Positions 26,145 through 35,423 are shown, counted from the first letter of the stretch. The stretch: 64,000 bases of DNA from Helcococcus kunzii ATCC 51366 (GCF_000245755.1 NZ_JH601088.1:146979-210978); one strand, 5' to 3'. Translations and numbers: made by a program. Notes: generated by a model from the letters alone, not told the origin.

Positions 26145-26245
26145 AAATATAAGATTCCTAACGAAATTAAAGTTTTTACAAACTATATTCTATTATAATA
26201 AAAATCCAATATAGTATAATTTAATTAACAAATGAGGAGGTAAAA

Positions 26246-26962
26246 ATGATACAAGATCAAATAATAGTTAGTTCGGTGTTTTTTGCAGGTATGCTATCAT
26301 TTTTTGCTCCATGTACTTTTCCATTAATCCCTGTATATATTGGATTTATGACGGATGAGGCTGGGGAATATAAAAAGATTAAGGTTTTAGGTTTGGAGAT
26401 AAATATTGGTGCGCTGATTAAGACGATGGCTTTTGTATTAGGTATTTCAACAAGTTTTGTGATATTAGGTTTTGGTGCAGGTTTTTTAGGAAGTTTTTTA
26501 AATAATAAATGGGTACTGACCATTGCTGGTTTATTAGTGATTTTATTAGGCATTCATCAGATGGATATCATACATTTGAAAAAAGTGGATAGGATGAATG
26601 GTGTACGATTAAATGTTAAAACAAAAGGTGTGCTTGGCACATATTTGATGGGTGTGTCCTTTAGTTTAGGATGGACACCATGTGTCGGTCCAGTACTTGC
26701 TTCAGTTTTGATAACTTCTGGAAGCAGCAATACTCAATGGTATGGAGCATTTCTAATGTTAGTCTATGCTATTGGTTTGATGATACCATTTTTAATAATG
26801 GCGATAGCATCAAGCGCTATAATCAATAAATTCAGCTTTTTTGAAAAACATTTGATTCTGATTAAGAGAATCGGTGGTTTTCTAATAGTAATCATGGGAA
26901 TAGTGCTGATGAGCAATCAGTTACCAAATGTTGTAGCGTTTTTTAATAATATATTTATGTGA
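26246..26962 (+). CDS. ccdA: CcdA-type thiol-disulfide transporter
   Basis: The 238-residue integral membrane protein has six hydrophobic segments and passes reducing power from cytoplasmic thioredoxin to extracytoplasmic partners. The two redox cysteines are in FFAPCTFPLIP (C23) and GWTPCVGPVLAS (about residue 144), the family hallmarks. GAGGAGG precedes the ATG. The next two genes encode an exported thioredoxin-like lipoprotein and an exported methionine sulfoxide reductase, which are the expected recipients of its electrons, so its role here is surface protein repair rather than cytochrome c maturation. Confidence 0.93.
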   Translation: MIQDQIIVSSVFFAGMLSFFAPCTFPLIPVYIGFMTDEAGEYKKIKVLGLEINIGALIKTMAFVLGISTSFVILGFGAGFLGSFLNNKWVLTIAGLLVILLGIHQMDIIHLKKVDRMNGVRLNVKTKGVLGTYLMGVSFSLGWTPCVGPVLASVLITSGSSNTQWYGAFLMLVYAIGLMIPFLIMAIASSAIINKFSFFEKHLILIKRIGGFLIVIMGIVLMSNQLPNVVAFFNNIFM

Positions 26963-26973
26963 TGGAGTGAGAT

Positions 26974-27537
26974 ATGAAAAAATTATTTTTAGTGGGAATG
27001 GTTCTTTTGTTTGCATTAGTTGGATGTAGTAATGCAAATAATATTAAAGAAACTATGTCAGAAAAAGATATGATGAAAGATAAAAAGATGAAAGAGACAA
27101 AAAAAGAGGAAAAAATGAGTGATGCAACAAGCTCAAGTGTTGTTTTAGAAGATATGGAAGGTAAAGAATACAAATTAGGTGGAAATGGCAAAAAAACTTA
27201 TGTGAAATTTTGGGCATCTTGGTGTCCAATATGTCTTTCAGGTCTAGATGAATTAAACAAATTATCTATGGAAGATAAAGATTTTGAAGTCATTTCTGTT
27301 GTTTCTCCTAATAATCTAGGTGAAAAAAGTAAGGAAGAATTTAAAAAGTGGTTTTCTGGATTAGAGTATAAAAATATTAAAGTTTTATTTGATAATACTG
27401 GAGATTTTATCAATAAATATGGCATTAGATCAGTGCCAACAAGTGTTGTGATTGACGCAAAAGGAGAAACTGTAAAAACTATTCCGGGACATGTACAAAA
27501 GGATTTAGTAGAAAGTATTATGAAAGAAGTTAATTGA
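26974..27537 (+). CDS. TlpA/ResA-like thioredoxin lipoprotein
   Basis: 187 residues. The signal peptide ends in a lipobox LVGC (Cys18), followed by a Met/Lys/Glu-rich linker (about 25-60) and a thioredoxin fold with the active site FWASWCPIC (about residues 83-88) and the cis-Pro loop [10 protein letters not shown] near 157. It should be anchored to the outer membrane face, take electrons from CcdA and reduce MsrAB. The gene starts 11 nt after ccdA. The equivalent streptococcal set (Etrx/CcdA/MsrAB2) has the same logic. The methionine-rich linker is noteworthy next to a methionine sulfoxide reductase. Confidence 0.92.
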   Translation: MKKLFLVGMVLLFALVGCSNANNIKETMSEKDMMKDKKMKETKKEEKMSDATSSSVVLEDMEGKEYKLGGNGKKTYVKFWASWCPICLSGLDELNKLSMEDKDFEVISVVSPNNLGEKSKEEFKKWFSGLEYKNIKVLFDNTGDFINKYGIRSVPTSVVIDAKGETVKTIPGHVQKDLVESIMKEVN

Positions 27538-27548
27538 TAGGAGATGCT

Positions 27549-28691
27549 ATGAAAACAAAAGTTATTGCGGTTATTCTCGTATTAGTTGGCATACTTACAG
27601 CTTGCTCTAGAAATAATGGCAATGTGACAAAAGAGGATGAAAATATGAATTCAAGTGAAAATATATCTGAAAAAATATATAAGATTATCAGTGAGAGACA
27701 TTCAGAAGTAACAAATCCAAATGATGGTGTGGACTATTCTAAAGCAAAACTTAAAACTATCTATTTAGCTGGTGGTTGTTTTTGGGGAATAGAAGCGTAT
27801 ATGGAAAAAATCTATGGTGTTGCCGATGCTATAAGTGGATATGCAAATGGAAATACAGAAAATCCTAGTTATGAAGATGTTTCCTATAAAAATACTGGTC
27901 ATGCAGAAACGGTAAAAATAGATTATGATCCAGAAAAAGTGAGTTTGGAAAATTTATTAGACTACTATCTAAGAGTTGTTGATCCTACAAGCTTAAATAA
28001 ACAGGGCAATGACAGAGGCACTCAATATAGAGCGGGTGTATATTTTATAGATGAAAATGATAAGAAAATTATCGAAAATAGACTAAAAGAAGAACAAAAG
28101 AAATATGATAAAAAAATTGTTGTGGAAGTTGAAAAACTAAATAATTTTTATAAAGCTGAAGAATATCATCAAGACTATTTGAAGAAAAATCCGGGAGGAT
28201 ATTGCCATATTGATTTAATCAAGTCAGATGAGCCCATCATTGATGTAACGAAATATCCTAAACCTTCAAAGGAAGAGTTAAAGGAAAAATTGACAGATAT
28301 TCAATACAAGGTAACACAGGAAAATAATACAGAATCAGCATTTTCAAATGAATTTTGGGATAATCACGACAAAGGCATTTATGTAGATGTTGCAACAGAT
28401 GAACCACTATTTTCATCAGCAGATAAGTTTGATTCTGGATGTGGTTGGCCATCATTTAGCAAGCCAATTTCTAAAGATGTTATTAAATACAATGAAGATT
28501 TAAGTTATAATATGAAAAGAACAGAAGTAAGAAGCAGGAGTGGGGATTCCCATCTTGGTCATGTTTTCGAAGATGGACCAAAAGAATTGGGTGGACTTAG
28601 ATATTGCATTAATAGTGCTTCTATAAAATTCATCCCATTGGAAAATATGAAAGATGAAGGATATGGATATTTAGAATATTTAGTAAAGTAG
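27549..28691 (+). CDS. msrAB: Exported methionine sulfoxide reductase MsrA-MsrB fusion lipoprotein
   Basis: The 380-residue fusion repairs both S- and R-methionine sulfoxide outside the cytoplasm. It has a lipobox LTAC near residue 19. The MsrA domain (about 65-215) carries [14 protein letters not shown] with its catalytic Cys, and EEYHQDYL. The MsrB domain (about 235-375) carries [21 protein letters not shown] and the catalytic Cys in [11 protein letters not shown]. MsrB lacks the zinc CxxC pairs. The start is the ATG at 27549, 5 nt after TAGGAG; the upstream TTG at 27534 overlaps the preceding stop codon. It is the third gene of the ccdA operon and is followed after 5 nt by the response regulator. 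Confidence 0.94.
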   Translation: MKTKVIAVILVLVGILTACSRNNGNVTKEDENMNSSENISEKIYKIISERHSEVTNPNDGVDYSKAKLKTIYLAGGCFWGIEAYMEKIYGVADAISGYANGNTENPSYEDVSYKNTGHAETVKIDYDPEKVSLENLLDYYLRVVDPTSLNKQGNDRGTQYRAGVYFIDENDKKIIENRLKEEQKKYDKKIVVEVEKLNNFYKAEEYHQDYLKKNPGGYCHIDLIKSDEPIIDVTKYPKPSKEELKEKLTDIQYKVTQENNTESAFSNEFWDNHDKGIYVDVATDEPLFSSADKFDSGCGWPSFSKPISKDVIKYNEDLSYNMKRTEVRSRSGDSHLGHVFEDGPKELGGLRYCINSASIKFIPLENMKDEGYGYLEYLVK

Positions 28692-28696
28692 GAAGA

Positions 28697-29449
28697 ATGT
28701 TTAATTTATTGTTAGTAGATGATGAACCTTTGATGAGAAGAGGTGTTAAATCGCTTATAGATTTAGAAAAATTGAATATAAAAAATGTTTTTGAAGCTGA
28801 AACGGGAAGAGATGCTATAGATATAGCAAAGCATGAAGATATCGACATTATACTGATGGATATCAATATGCCTGAAATGGATGGTTTGACAGCCTCTGAT
28901 TTAATAAAAAAAGAAAATCCCAATGTCTATATAATCATTTTAACTGGTTATGACTATTTCGAATATGCTCAAATGGCGATAAGAGCAAAGGTTGATGACT
29001 ATATACTAAAACCTATTTCTAAAAAAGACATCGAATTTGTCTTAAAAACGACAGTGGATAAATTAATTCAAAAAAAGAAAATTCAAAATTTAGACATTCC
29101 ACATGTGATAAATACAGGAGAAGAAGACATTTTTGGCAGTTATCTTGAAAATAATTTATTTGATAAAGAGTTAAGTCTTAGTAAAATGGCGAAGGATATA
29201 GGCTACAATCCAAATTATCTGAGCGTCTTATTCAAAGAAAAATATTCAATGACATTTCAAGATTACATTTATAAAGTAAGAATGGAAAGAGCGAAAATTC
29301 TATTACTTACAACAAAAATGAGAAATCAAGAAATCGCAGATGAAATAGGTATAGAGGATGTAAACTATTTTATAACCCGGTTTAAGAAATATTTCAATAA
29401 AACGCCAAAACAATACAGACAAGGAATTGTAGATGAAGAAGATGTTTAA
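28697..29449 (+). CDS. Response regulator, YesN/AraC type
   Basis: 250 residues. The N-terminal receiver domain (1-120) has the acidic pair DDE near residue 9 and the phosphoacceptor Asp in LMDINMPEMDG near 55. The conserved Lys is in YILKPISK near 105. The C-terminal AraC-type domain with two HTH motifs (about 150-245) includes the FKEKYSMTFQDYI and FITRFKKYFNKTPKQYR segments. It overlaps the downstream histidine kinase gene by 17 nt. Cotranscription with the msr genes suggests it controls this operon in response to an extracytoplasmic redox or ligand signal. That link is inferred from position. Confidence 0.92.
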   Translation: MFNLLLVDDEPLMRRGVKSLIDLEKLNIKNVFEAETGRDAIDIAKHEDIDIILMDINMPEMDGLTASDLIKKENPNVYIIILTGYDYFEYAQMAIRAKVDDYILKPISKKDIEFVLKTTVDKLIQKKKIQNLDIPHVINTGEEDIFGSYLENNLFDKELSLSKMAKDIGYNPNYLSVLFKEKYSMTFQDYIYKVRMERAKILLLTTKMRNQEIADEIGIEDVNYFITRFKKYFNKTPKQYRQGIVDEEDV

Positions 29450-31127
29450 GAAGCTCAATATGAAAATTAGTATATACTTTTTTATAATCTCGATGATGAT
29501 AGTTTTCTTCATCTCTTATACAGGATACAAAAATTCGGTTGAGTTATTAATAAGAAGCAAGAGAATTCAGACAAAACAAGAGTTAGAAAATGCCGGCATT
29601 TATATTTCCTCCTATTTAGATAAGATAAAATCGCTGGCAAATCTAATCTCTATGAATGATGAAATCAAGATGATTTCAGATAAACAATATAATGATTTTA
29701 CTTCGCTAAAAAATTTCATTTCTATAATACAGAAAAATGACAATTTAATTGAAAACATCATTATTGCGTCAAAAACGGGGAAAATAATCTCCTCTTCTAA
29801 AATAGATCTATCTCAATCACAGCAATTAGATAAGGAAGAATGGTACCAAAAATCACTTCAATATAAAAATATGCCATACATTACAAATGAAAAGCATAAA
29901 TTAACTTCTGAACAAGAAGGTAATCTCATTTCAATAACAAGTGAAATAAAGGATGCGTCAAATAATCACCAAGGTATAATCATTATAGATTTATCACATA
30001 AGTTTATTGAAGACTATATTACAAAAATGAATTTTGGCGACAATGGTTATGGATTTATTGCGACATCTCAGGAAAAACTTCTTTTTGATACAAATACTCT
30101 ATCAGAAAATAAGAAATACATTGAGCTTTTAAAATCCAGAATGAAATCATTAGAAGGAGATTTTATAGGAGAAACATTTAACATTCCAAATACAGATTGG
30201 ATAGCCGTAGGCGTAACCTCGATGGAGGGCATAAACAGCTTAAAAAATGTACTCATTACAAATACAATCTTTTGGGCGATAATCGTTTTAATAATAAGCA
30301 TATTTATTTCACTATTAATCTCAAATAGGATAACTAAACCCATAAGAAATCTTATTAAAAACATAAAAAATACGGACCACAAACTAACGCCTTTACCATC
30401 TGATAAAAAATCCTCCAGTGAAATACAAGACTTAACTACAGCATTTAACCAACTTCTTTCCAAGGTATCGGATTTAACACTAAGCATTGCTGAAAAAGAA
30501 GAAGCAAAAAGAATATTTGAGCTAAAGGCTCTACAAAGTCAGATAAATCCACATTTCATTTATAACACATTAGATACAATCATGTGGTTAATAGAATTTA
30601 ATGAAAATGAAAAAGCCATCGAAGTGACAAAATCTTTAGGAAAAATTCTAAGGCTAACACTTGGTATAAATCAAGACTTCGTACGACTAGAAGAAGAAGT
30701 CGCTCATGTAAAAAATTATCTAGAAATTCAAAAAATCAGATACGACGATAAATTCGAATATAAGTTTGACATTTCAAAAGACACAGAACAACTAAAAGTC
30801 CCAAAACTTATATTACAGCCGATAGTAGAAAATGCCATCTATCATGGTATTAAACCATTAAAAGGAAAAGGCGAAATTACCATTAAATCCTACCTTGAAG
30901 ATGAAACTCTATTCATCATTGTTGAAGACAATGGTATAGGACCACAACAAGCTAAAGACAAAAACATCAAAACAAAACTTAGCGGAATAGGCATGTCAAA
31001 TGTCGACCAACGAATTAAAATATTAAATAATGACAATTGTGGGATAAAATTAAGCAGGGAAAATGGAGTAACTAGAGTGGTGTATGGATTGGAGATTAAT
31101 GAATGTAAAGTTTGGAGGAAAAGTTGA
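29433..31127 (+). CDS. Sensor histidine kinase, YesM family
   Basis: 564 residues. The first transmembrane helix is about 11-30, the extracytoplasmic sensor (31-275) is Cache-like, and the second helix is about 279-300, followed by HAMP (300-350). The LytS/YesM-type kinase core has the phosphoacceptor His in QINPHFIYNTLD near residue 372, the N-box PKLILQPIVENAIYHG, and the G-box DNGIG. Its start (ATG 29433, AAGGA at 29421-29425) lies inside the response regulator gene. It is the cognate partner of the preceding regulator. YesM sensors often detect extracellular carbohydrates, so the redox role suggested by the operon should be held loosely. Confidence 0.92.
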   Translation: MKKMFKKLNMKISIYFFIISMMIVFFISYTGYKNSVELLIRSKRIQTKQELENAGIYISSYLDKIKSLANLISMNDEIKMISDKQYNDFTSLKNFISIIQKNDNLIENIIIASKTGKIISSSKIDLSQSQQLDKEEWYQKSLQYKNMPYITNEKHKLTSEQEGNLISITSEIKDASNNHQGIIIIDLSHKFIEDYITKMNFGDNGYGFIATSQEKLLFDTNTLSENKKYIELLKSRMKSLEGDFIGETFNIPNTDWIAVGVTSMEGINSLKNVLITNTIFWAIIVLIISIFISLLISNRITKPIRNLIKNIKNTDHKLTPLPSDKKSSSEIQDLTTAFNQLLSKVSDLTLSIAEKEEAKRIFELKALQSQINPHFIYNTLDTIMWLIEFNENEKAIEVTKSLGKILRLTLGINQDFVRLEEEVAHVKNYLEIQKIRYDDKFEYKFDISKDTEQLKVPKLILQPIVENAIYHGIKPLKGKGEITIKSYLEDETLFIIVEDNGIGPQQAKDKNIKTKLSGIGMSNVDQRIKILNNDNCGIKLSRENGVTRVVYGLEINECKVWRKS

Positions 31128-31201
31128 ATTTCAGAACGCTTAAAAGATTAGGAGAGTTAAATATTTAATTATATTTAATCATTATTAATGATGAAAATGT
31201 A

Positions 31202-31230
31202 TTGACAATACTTTCACGAAAAGTTATAAT
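31202..31230 (+). promoter_or_regulatory. Sigma-A promoter of the DUF3139 gene
   Basis: Consensus TTGACA (31202-31207), 17-nt spacer, consensus TATAAT (31225-31230). Both boxes are perfect, implying strong constitutive transcription unless a repressor binds nearby. Confidence 0.85.
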
Positions 31231-31309
31231 TTTATTAGATTATAATCTAAAATGTATATATACTTATGATATTCCCAAATTAAACTAATTAATTTATTTG
31301 GAGGAAAAG

Positions 31310-31678
31310 TTGAAAAATAAAAAAATGAAAAAATATATTTATATTATAGCTATTTTATTTATAGCTGTTTTTCTATATTTGACAATTATTACTAAGATGG
31401 TATTTGAAAATAATATAAACTCATACTTAAATAAGGAAGGAATTACTAACGAAGAAATATTAGAGAAGAAAATATATAGAAATAGTAAACAAGGTGGATA
31501 TACTGCGGAAATAAAATTCAAAAAGGATCCAAAGTATACATACGAATTTACGCTAAATGGATACAATCCTTCTCAATATTTAGATTATAGAAAAATAAAC
31601 TTATCTATATATGATGAAAAAAATGTTGAATTTAACCTTATTAAAGACAATACCAAACCTGTATATTTTATTAAATGA
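31310..31678 (+). CDS. DUF3139 family small membrane protein
   Basis: 122 residues: a basic N-terminus, one transmembrane helix (about 9-29), then an extracytoplasmic domain with repeated charged and Tyr-rich segments (KKDPKYTYEFTLNGYNP). It matches DUF3139, small Firmicutes proteins often found near ABC transporters. The start is TTG at 31310, with GGAGG at 31300-31304 and 5 nt spacing; ATG at 31325 is an alternative. It has its own strong promoter and is separated from the ABC cassette by 326 bp that contains a solitary hairpin unit. The function is unknown. Confidence 0.72.
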   Translation: MKNKKMKKYIYIIAILFIAVFLYLTIITKMVFENNINSYLNKEGITNEEILEKKIYRNSKQGGYTAEIKFKKDPKYTYEFTLNGYNPSQYLDYRKINLSIYDEKNVEFNLIKDNTKPVYFIK

Positions 31679-31755
31679 TCGAGGCGAAAAATATGAAATC
31701 TTAACAAAGGTGTGATTATAGGTTAATAAACTAGTTAAGTAAATTTCGAAATTCT

Positions 31756-31795
31756 GTGGTACGTAAATACTCGGCGAGGGTATGTTACGGACCAT
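31756..31795. repeat. Solitary 40-nt hairpin unit of array D family
   Basis: The right half shares an 18-nt match (GGTATGTTACGGACCATA) with the first unit of array D, 17.8 kb away, and the unit has the same 40-nt length. The left arm is diverged (GTGGTAC instead of ATGGTCC), keeping one pairing as a G-U wobble. A T-run follows. It shows that the units can exist singly and at distant loci. Confidence 0.75.
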
Positions 31796-31928
31796 ATTTT
31801 TTTAAAATGGTTTATTTAATATAGTCTGAAATTTTAAAAAGACAATAGAAAATTAAAGGAAATTTATTCCTTTGTAATAAAAATATACCATTAGTTGACT
31901 TTGCAATTAAAAGTATAATATAAGTTTC

Positions 31929-31958
31929 TTGATAGTTAACTAAATTAACCATTATACT
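31929..31958 (+). promoter_or_regulatory. Probable promoter and operator of the YxlE-like cassette
   Basis: TTGATA (31929-31934), an 18-nt spacer and TATACT (31953-31958). The spacer contains the imperfect palindrome GTTAACTAAATTAAC, and a similar TAGTTGAC lies at 31892-31899. The XRE regulator encoded at 33900 is a candidate ligand. Confidence 0.45.
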
Positions 31959-32004
31959 AATTATATAGAGTTCTATAAAAAAATTATTATATGAGGGGTT
32001 ATAA

Positions 32005-32202
32005 ATGGAATTTTTGAAAGAATATTTACCTATAATTCTTCCAATTATTTTGTTGGAAGTTATATTAATGTTTATTGCTTTAAGAGATGTACTAAAAAGG
32101 GAAAATTATAAATATGGGAATAAAACTATTTGGATATTTGTAGTAGTATTTATTATGATTTTTGGACCAATACTTTATTTAACAACTGCAAGGGAAGAAT
32201 AG
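32005..32202 (+). CDS. PLDc_N domain small membrane protein (YxlE-like)
   Basis: 65 residues with two transmembrane helices (about 8-28 and 45-60) and the conserved Arg-Asp turn of the PLDc_N family (ALRDVLKRE). It resembles the cardiolipin-synthase N-terminal anchor and Bacillus YxlE. It ends 2 nt before the ABC ATPase gene. In the sigY operon of Bacillus subtilis the order YxlE-YxlF-YxlG is the same (small PLDc_N protein, ATPase, permease), so it is likely an accessory subunit of this transporter. A GAGGGG-type ribosome-binding site lies upstream. Confidence 0.8.
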   Translation: MEFLKEYLPIILPIILLEVILMFIALRDVLKRENYKYGNKTIWIFVVVFIMIFGPILYLTTAREE

Positions 32203-32204
32203 TC

Positions 32205-33119
32205 ATGAATGTTTTAAGAATAGATAACCTATATAAATCATTTGGAAAAGAAAAAGTTATTAATGGTTTAAGTTTTGAAGTTCCAGAAAATGAAATATTA
32301 GGCTTTCTTGGAAAAAATGGTGCTGGAAAAACAACTACAATGAAAATGATTTTAGGCTTTGTAAAACCCGATTCTGGAATTATTGAAGTTTGTGGAGAAA
32401 AAGTAGAATATGGATTTTCAAAAACTAATAGATTTATTGGTTATCTACCTGATGTACCAAATTTTTATGGATATATGACATCAAAAGAATATTTAATGTT
32501 ATGTGCAGATATTACAGGATTACAAAAAGATTATGCTTTTAGAAGAATTGAAGAATTACTTAAATTAGTTGGATTAGAGAATAACGATAAAAGAATAAAT
32601 GGTTTTTCTAGAGGTATGAAGCAGCGATTGGGAATAGCACAGGCATTGATAAATAAACCTCGAATTTTGATTTGTGATGAGCCAACATCAGCTTTAGATC
32701 CTGTTGGTAGAAAAGATATTTTGGATATATTAAATAAGATAAAAAAGAATACCACGGTTATCTTTTCTACTCACATATTATCTGATGTAGAAAGTATTTG
32801 TGATAGTGTAATAATTTTAGATGAAGGAAAAAATATCTTAGAAGGTTCTATAGAAGAGTTAAAAAGTATTAAAAAAATAAATGAAATAGTTATTAAATTT
32901 AAGGAAAAAAATCAATCAGAAGAATTTGGTAAAAAATTATGCTTAAATAATATTATTTACGAGATAAACGATGATAAAATAATAATTAAAAACGATTCTA
33001 ACCATAATATTGAAAAAAGAATTTTAGAGCAACTTTGTATAAGTGGATTTTTTCCAATAGAAATGAAAGTTAAAGAAAGCACTTTACAAGATATTTTTAT
33101 GGAGGTGATAAAAAGATGA
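32205..33119 (+). CDS. ABC transporter ATP-binding protein (YxlF-like)
   Basis: The 304-residue ATPase has Walker A GKNGAGKTT near residue 37, signature FSRGMKQR near 133 and Walker B LICDEPTSALDP near 152. A C-terminal extension of about 80 residues is typical of CcmA/bacitracin- and lantibiotic-type exporters. The start is the ATG at 32205, because MNVLRIDNLYKSFG begins the family-typical N-terminus; a longer frame from 32130 overlaps the PLDc_N gene. Translational coupling to the permease is by ATGA overlap. The cassette may expel an antimicrobial peptide or confer immunity, inferred from family relatives. Confidence 0.9.
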   Translation: MNVLRIDNLYKSFGKEKVINGLSFEVPENEILGFLGKNGAGKTTTMKMILGFVKPDSGIIEVCGEKVEYGFSKTNRFIGYLPDVPNFYGYMTSKEYLMLCADITGLQKDYAFRRIEELLKLVGLENNDKRINGFSRGMKQRLGIAQALINKPRILICDEPTSALDPVGRKDILDILNKIKKNTTVIFSTHILSDVESICDSVIILDEGKNILEGSIEELKSIKKINEIVIKFKEKNQSEEFGKKLCLNNIIYEINDDKIIIKNDSNHNIEKRILEQLCISGFFPIEMKVKESTLQDIFMEVIKR

Positions 33120-33886
33120 GAGCATATTTATCACTAATAAAAAAAGAAATTATAGAAAGTTTAAGGACGCATAAAATATTGGTGAGCTTTATTTTATTTG
33201 CTTTTATAGGATTAATTAGTCCTCTAACTGCAAAATTAACTCCATTAATTATTGAATCAATTTCAACAGAGGGAATGGAAATTAAAGTTACTAATCCTGT
33301 TGAAATTGATTCATGGATTCAATTTTTCAAAAATATTAATCAAATTGGAATGGTTGGTTTAGCATTGTTATTTAGTGCGCAAATTGTCAATGAATTTCAA
33401 AATGGTACTTTAATTAATTTACTTGCAAAAGGATTAGATAGAAAAGCAGTTATATTATCAAAGATTTCTGTTAGTATTATTATTTGGATATTATCGTATG
33501 TGTTATGTTTTTTTATATCATTTATCTATACCGGATATTTTTTTACTAACAGTTATAGTTTTAAAAGATTAGTATATGCATGGATGATGCCTTTAATATT
33601 TGGATTTTTCATATTATCCATAGAAATTTTAGCTAATGTAATTACTTCTAATATAATATCTTCTTTAGTTATATTAGTAACTTCAATAGGTGTACAATTT
33701 ATATTAAATTTTATAGAAGGTGTTAAAAAATATTTACCAATTTCATTGCTGATTAAACCAGATAAATTAATTAAAGGAGTTGAAACTTCTAAAAATTATC
33801 TTATTCCTATGACTTTTACGATAATGATTAGTATAATATTAATAGTTCTATCAGTTATTATTTTTAATAGGAAGGAATTTTCTTGA
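33116..33886 (+). CDS. ABC-2 type permease (YxlG-like)
   Basis: 256 residues with six transmembrane helices and a large first extracytoplasmic loop (about residues 40-70), matching ABC-2 permeases of the YxlG/NosY kind. The KKEIIESLRTHK N-terminal amphipathic helix is typical. It overlaps the ATPase stop by 4 nt. Together with the ATPase it would form a homodimeric exporter. The substrate is not identifiable from sequence. Confidence 0.88.
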   Translation: MRAYLSLIKKEIIESLRTHKILVSFILFAFIGLISPLTAKLTPLIIESISTEGMEIKVTNPVEIDSWIQFFKNINQIGMVGLALLFSAQIVNEFQNGTLINLLAKGLDRKAVILSKISVSIIIWILSYVLCFFISFIYTGYFFTNSYSFKRLVYAWMMPLIFGFFILSIEILANVITSNIISSLVILVTSIGVQFILNFIEGVKKYLPISLLIKPDKLIKGVETSKNYLIPMTFTIMISIILIVLSVIIFNRKEFS

Positions 33887-33899
33887 GAATGGGGTTAAA

Positions 33900-35012
33900 A
33901 TGTATAGTATAAAATTATCTGAAAATATTCTTAGAAAAAGAAAAGAAAAAAACATTACACAAGAAGAGTTAGCAAATTTTATGATGGTAACAAAAGCTTC
34001 TGTTTCAAAATGGGAGAATGGTCAAAGTCATCCAGATATATTGTTGTTGCCGAATTTGGCTAGTTTTTTTAATATTACTGTTGATGAATTAATCGGTTAC
34101 GAATCTCAGCTTTCAGAAAGTCAAATAAGAAAAATAATACGTGAATTAAAAAACGAAATTTCAAAAGAGAACTATGACGATATTTTTAATAAAAGCAAAA
34201 AAATGGTTAAACAATATTATTCTTGTTTTTCTTTTATTAATTCGATTGCAATATTTTTATTCAATCATTTAGACTTAGTAGATAATAAAGAAAAAGTTAG
34301 GCGATATTTATTATATATATTAGATTTATTTGATCGAGTATTAACAGAATCAAGTACCTATTCATTAAAAAATATCTCTGCATATATGAAGTCTGCATGC
34401 TTGCTAAGCCTTTCAAGATTTGATGAAGTATTAGAAATTCTACGCGATACAGAAGATGAAATGTCTACTGATATTTTAGCTATTTCTGCATATCTAAATA
34501 AAGGAGAATTAACTAAGTCTCAACAATTATTAGATATATCTATGTATAAAAAAATTATTGAGCTTAGTAATCTTTTGATTATGAAGATTCAATTAAATAA
34601 TGAATCATGGGAAAAATCAATTAATAAAATGGAATCTTTAAATAAAATATATAATATTGAAAATATGAATGTAGGAGTTATTATAAACTTTTATATTATT
34701 GCTGCGAAAAGCTATATTATACATGATAAGAGTGATATAGCTGAAAAATATATTGTTAATTTACTAAAAGTTTTATCAAATATAATAAAAAGTGAACCAG
34801 TTTTAAAAGGTGAAGATTGTTTTATGGATGTGGAAGCTTGGCTAAACAATAATTTAATATTATCTAGTAATTCGTATAGGAGCTCTAAAACGATAGTTAA
34901 TTCAATTATTGATCAAATAAAAAAAGAAAAACTATTTGTTGAGATACTAAATAGACCTAAAGTTATTAGCTTGATAAAAATATTAAACAATAAATATAGA
35001 AAACAAATTTAA
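33900..35012 (+). CDS. XRE regulator with long TPR-like C-terminal domain
   Basis: 370 residues. The N-terminal Cro/C1 HTH (about 7-62) has the RKEKNITQEELANFMMVTKA-type core and the WENGQSHPDILLLPNLASFFNITVDELIG ending. About 290 helical residues follow, consistent with TPR-like repeats as in Rgg/PlcR-type peptide-responsive regulators. It starts 13 nt after the permease, so it is the last gene of the cassette and likely its regulator. A peptide pheromone ligand is plausible for this architecture, but none is visible. Confidence 0.85.
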   Translation: MYSIKLSENILRKRKEKNITQEELANFMMVTKASVSKWENGQSHPDILLLPNLASFFNITVDELIGYESQLSESQIRKIIRELKNEISKENYDDIFNKSKKMVKQYYSCFSFINSIAIFLFNHLDLVDNKEKVRRYLLYILDLFDRVLTESSTYSLKNISAYMKSACLLSLSRFDEVLEILRDTEDEMSTDILAISAYLNKGELTKSQQLLDISMYKKIIELSNLLIMKIQLNNESWEKSINKMESLNKIYNIENMNVGVIINFYIIAAKSYIIHDKSDIAEKYIVNLLKVLSNIIKSEPVLKGEDCFMDVEAWLNNNLILSSNSYRSSKTIVNSIIDQIKKEKLFVEILNRPKVISLIKILNNKYRKQI

Positions 35013-35020
35013 AAACAAAA

Positions 35021-35057
35021 AAGACAGTACTAAAAAAGGGAGACAGTACTGTCTTTT
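35021..35057. terminator. Bidirectional terminator (XRE gene / SRP RNA)
   Basis: AAGACAGTACT pairs with AGTACTGTCTT across a 13-nt loop. A-runs and T-runs flank both sides, so it can end the plus-strand regulator gene and the minus-strand SRP RNA. Confidence 0.88.
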
Positions 35058-35065
35058 TAATATGT

Positions 35066-35330
35066 ACGCACACCCAGTATCGGTTTATCTTTAGCTGTTG
35101 CTTTCGAAACAGTTAGCTCAGAAACGGCTACCTTACGGCACATAGGAGGCACTGCTTAATGCTGCTTCCTTCCGGACCTGACATGGTTCACAGCTTCCTA
35201 TTGCATAAGACCGATTCGTCAACACCACTTATTAAGCGCATCTCAGCTATCAATAAGTCTCAATCTGGGAATTCAACCCTACTATAGCGGATTGTAGGTT
35301 ACAGGGCACCGCTACTACCCCGTCTAGTGC
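35066..35330 (-). ncRNA. ffs: Large signal recognition particle RNA (with Alu domain)
   Basis: The minus strand carries the universally conserved S-domain loop GTCAGGTCCGGAAGGAAGC around 35165-35185, and 5' of it the Alu-domain segments GCGGTGCCCTGTAACC and ATCCGCTATAG, which match the Bacillus scRNA. The length of about 265 nt fits the large Firmicutes SRP RNA. The 5' end is set by the tRNA-Ser 3' end, and the 3' end by GTGC pairing with the 5' GCAC; both are approximate by a few bases. It binds Ffh for membrane targeting of nascent proteins. Confidence 0.93.
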
Positions 35331-35423
35331 TGGCGGAGAGTGAGGGATTTGAACCCTCGGTACGACTAAACACCGTACACATGATTTCCAATCATGCACC
35401 ATAAGCCACTCGGACAACTCTCC
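35331..35423 (-). tRNA. tRNA-Ser (GGA)
   Basis: A 93-nt class II tRNA on the minus strand. The acceptor stem is GGAGAGT/ACTCTCC, discriminator G, encoded CCA. The anticodon loop TTGGAAA reads GGA (UCC/UCU codons), and a long variable arm (GTACGG...TCGTAC) is typical of Ser. T-loop GGTTCAAATCC. Its 3' CCA directly abuts the SRP RNA 5' end, so one transcript must be cut between them. Confidence 0.96.
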
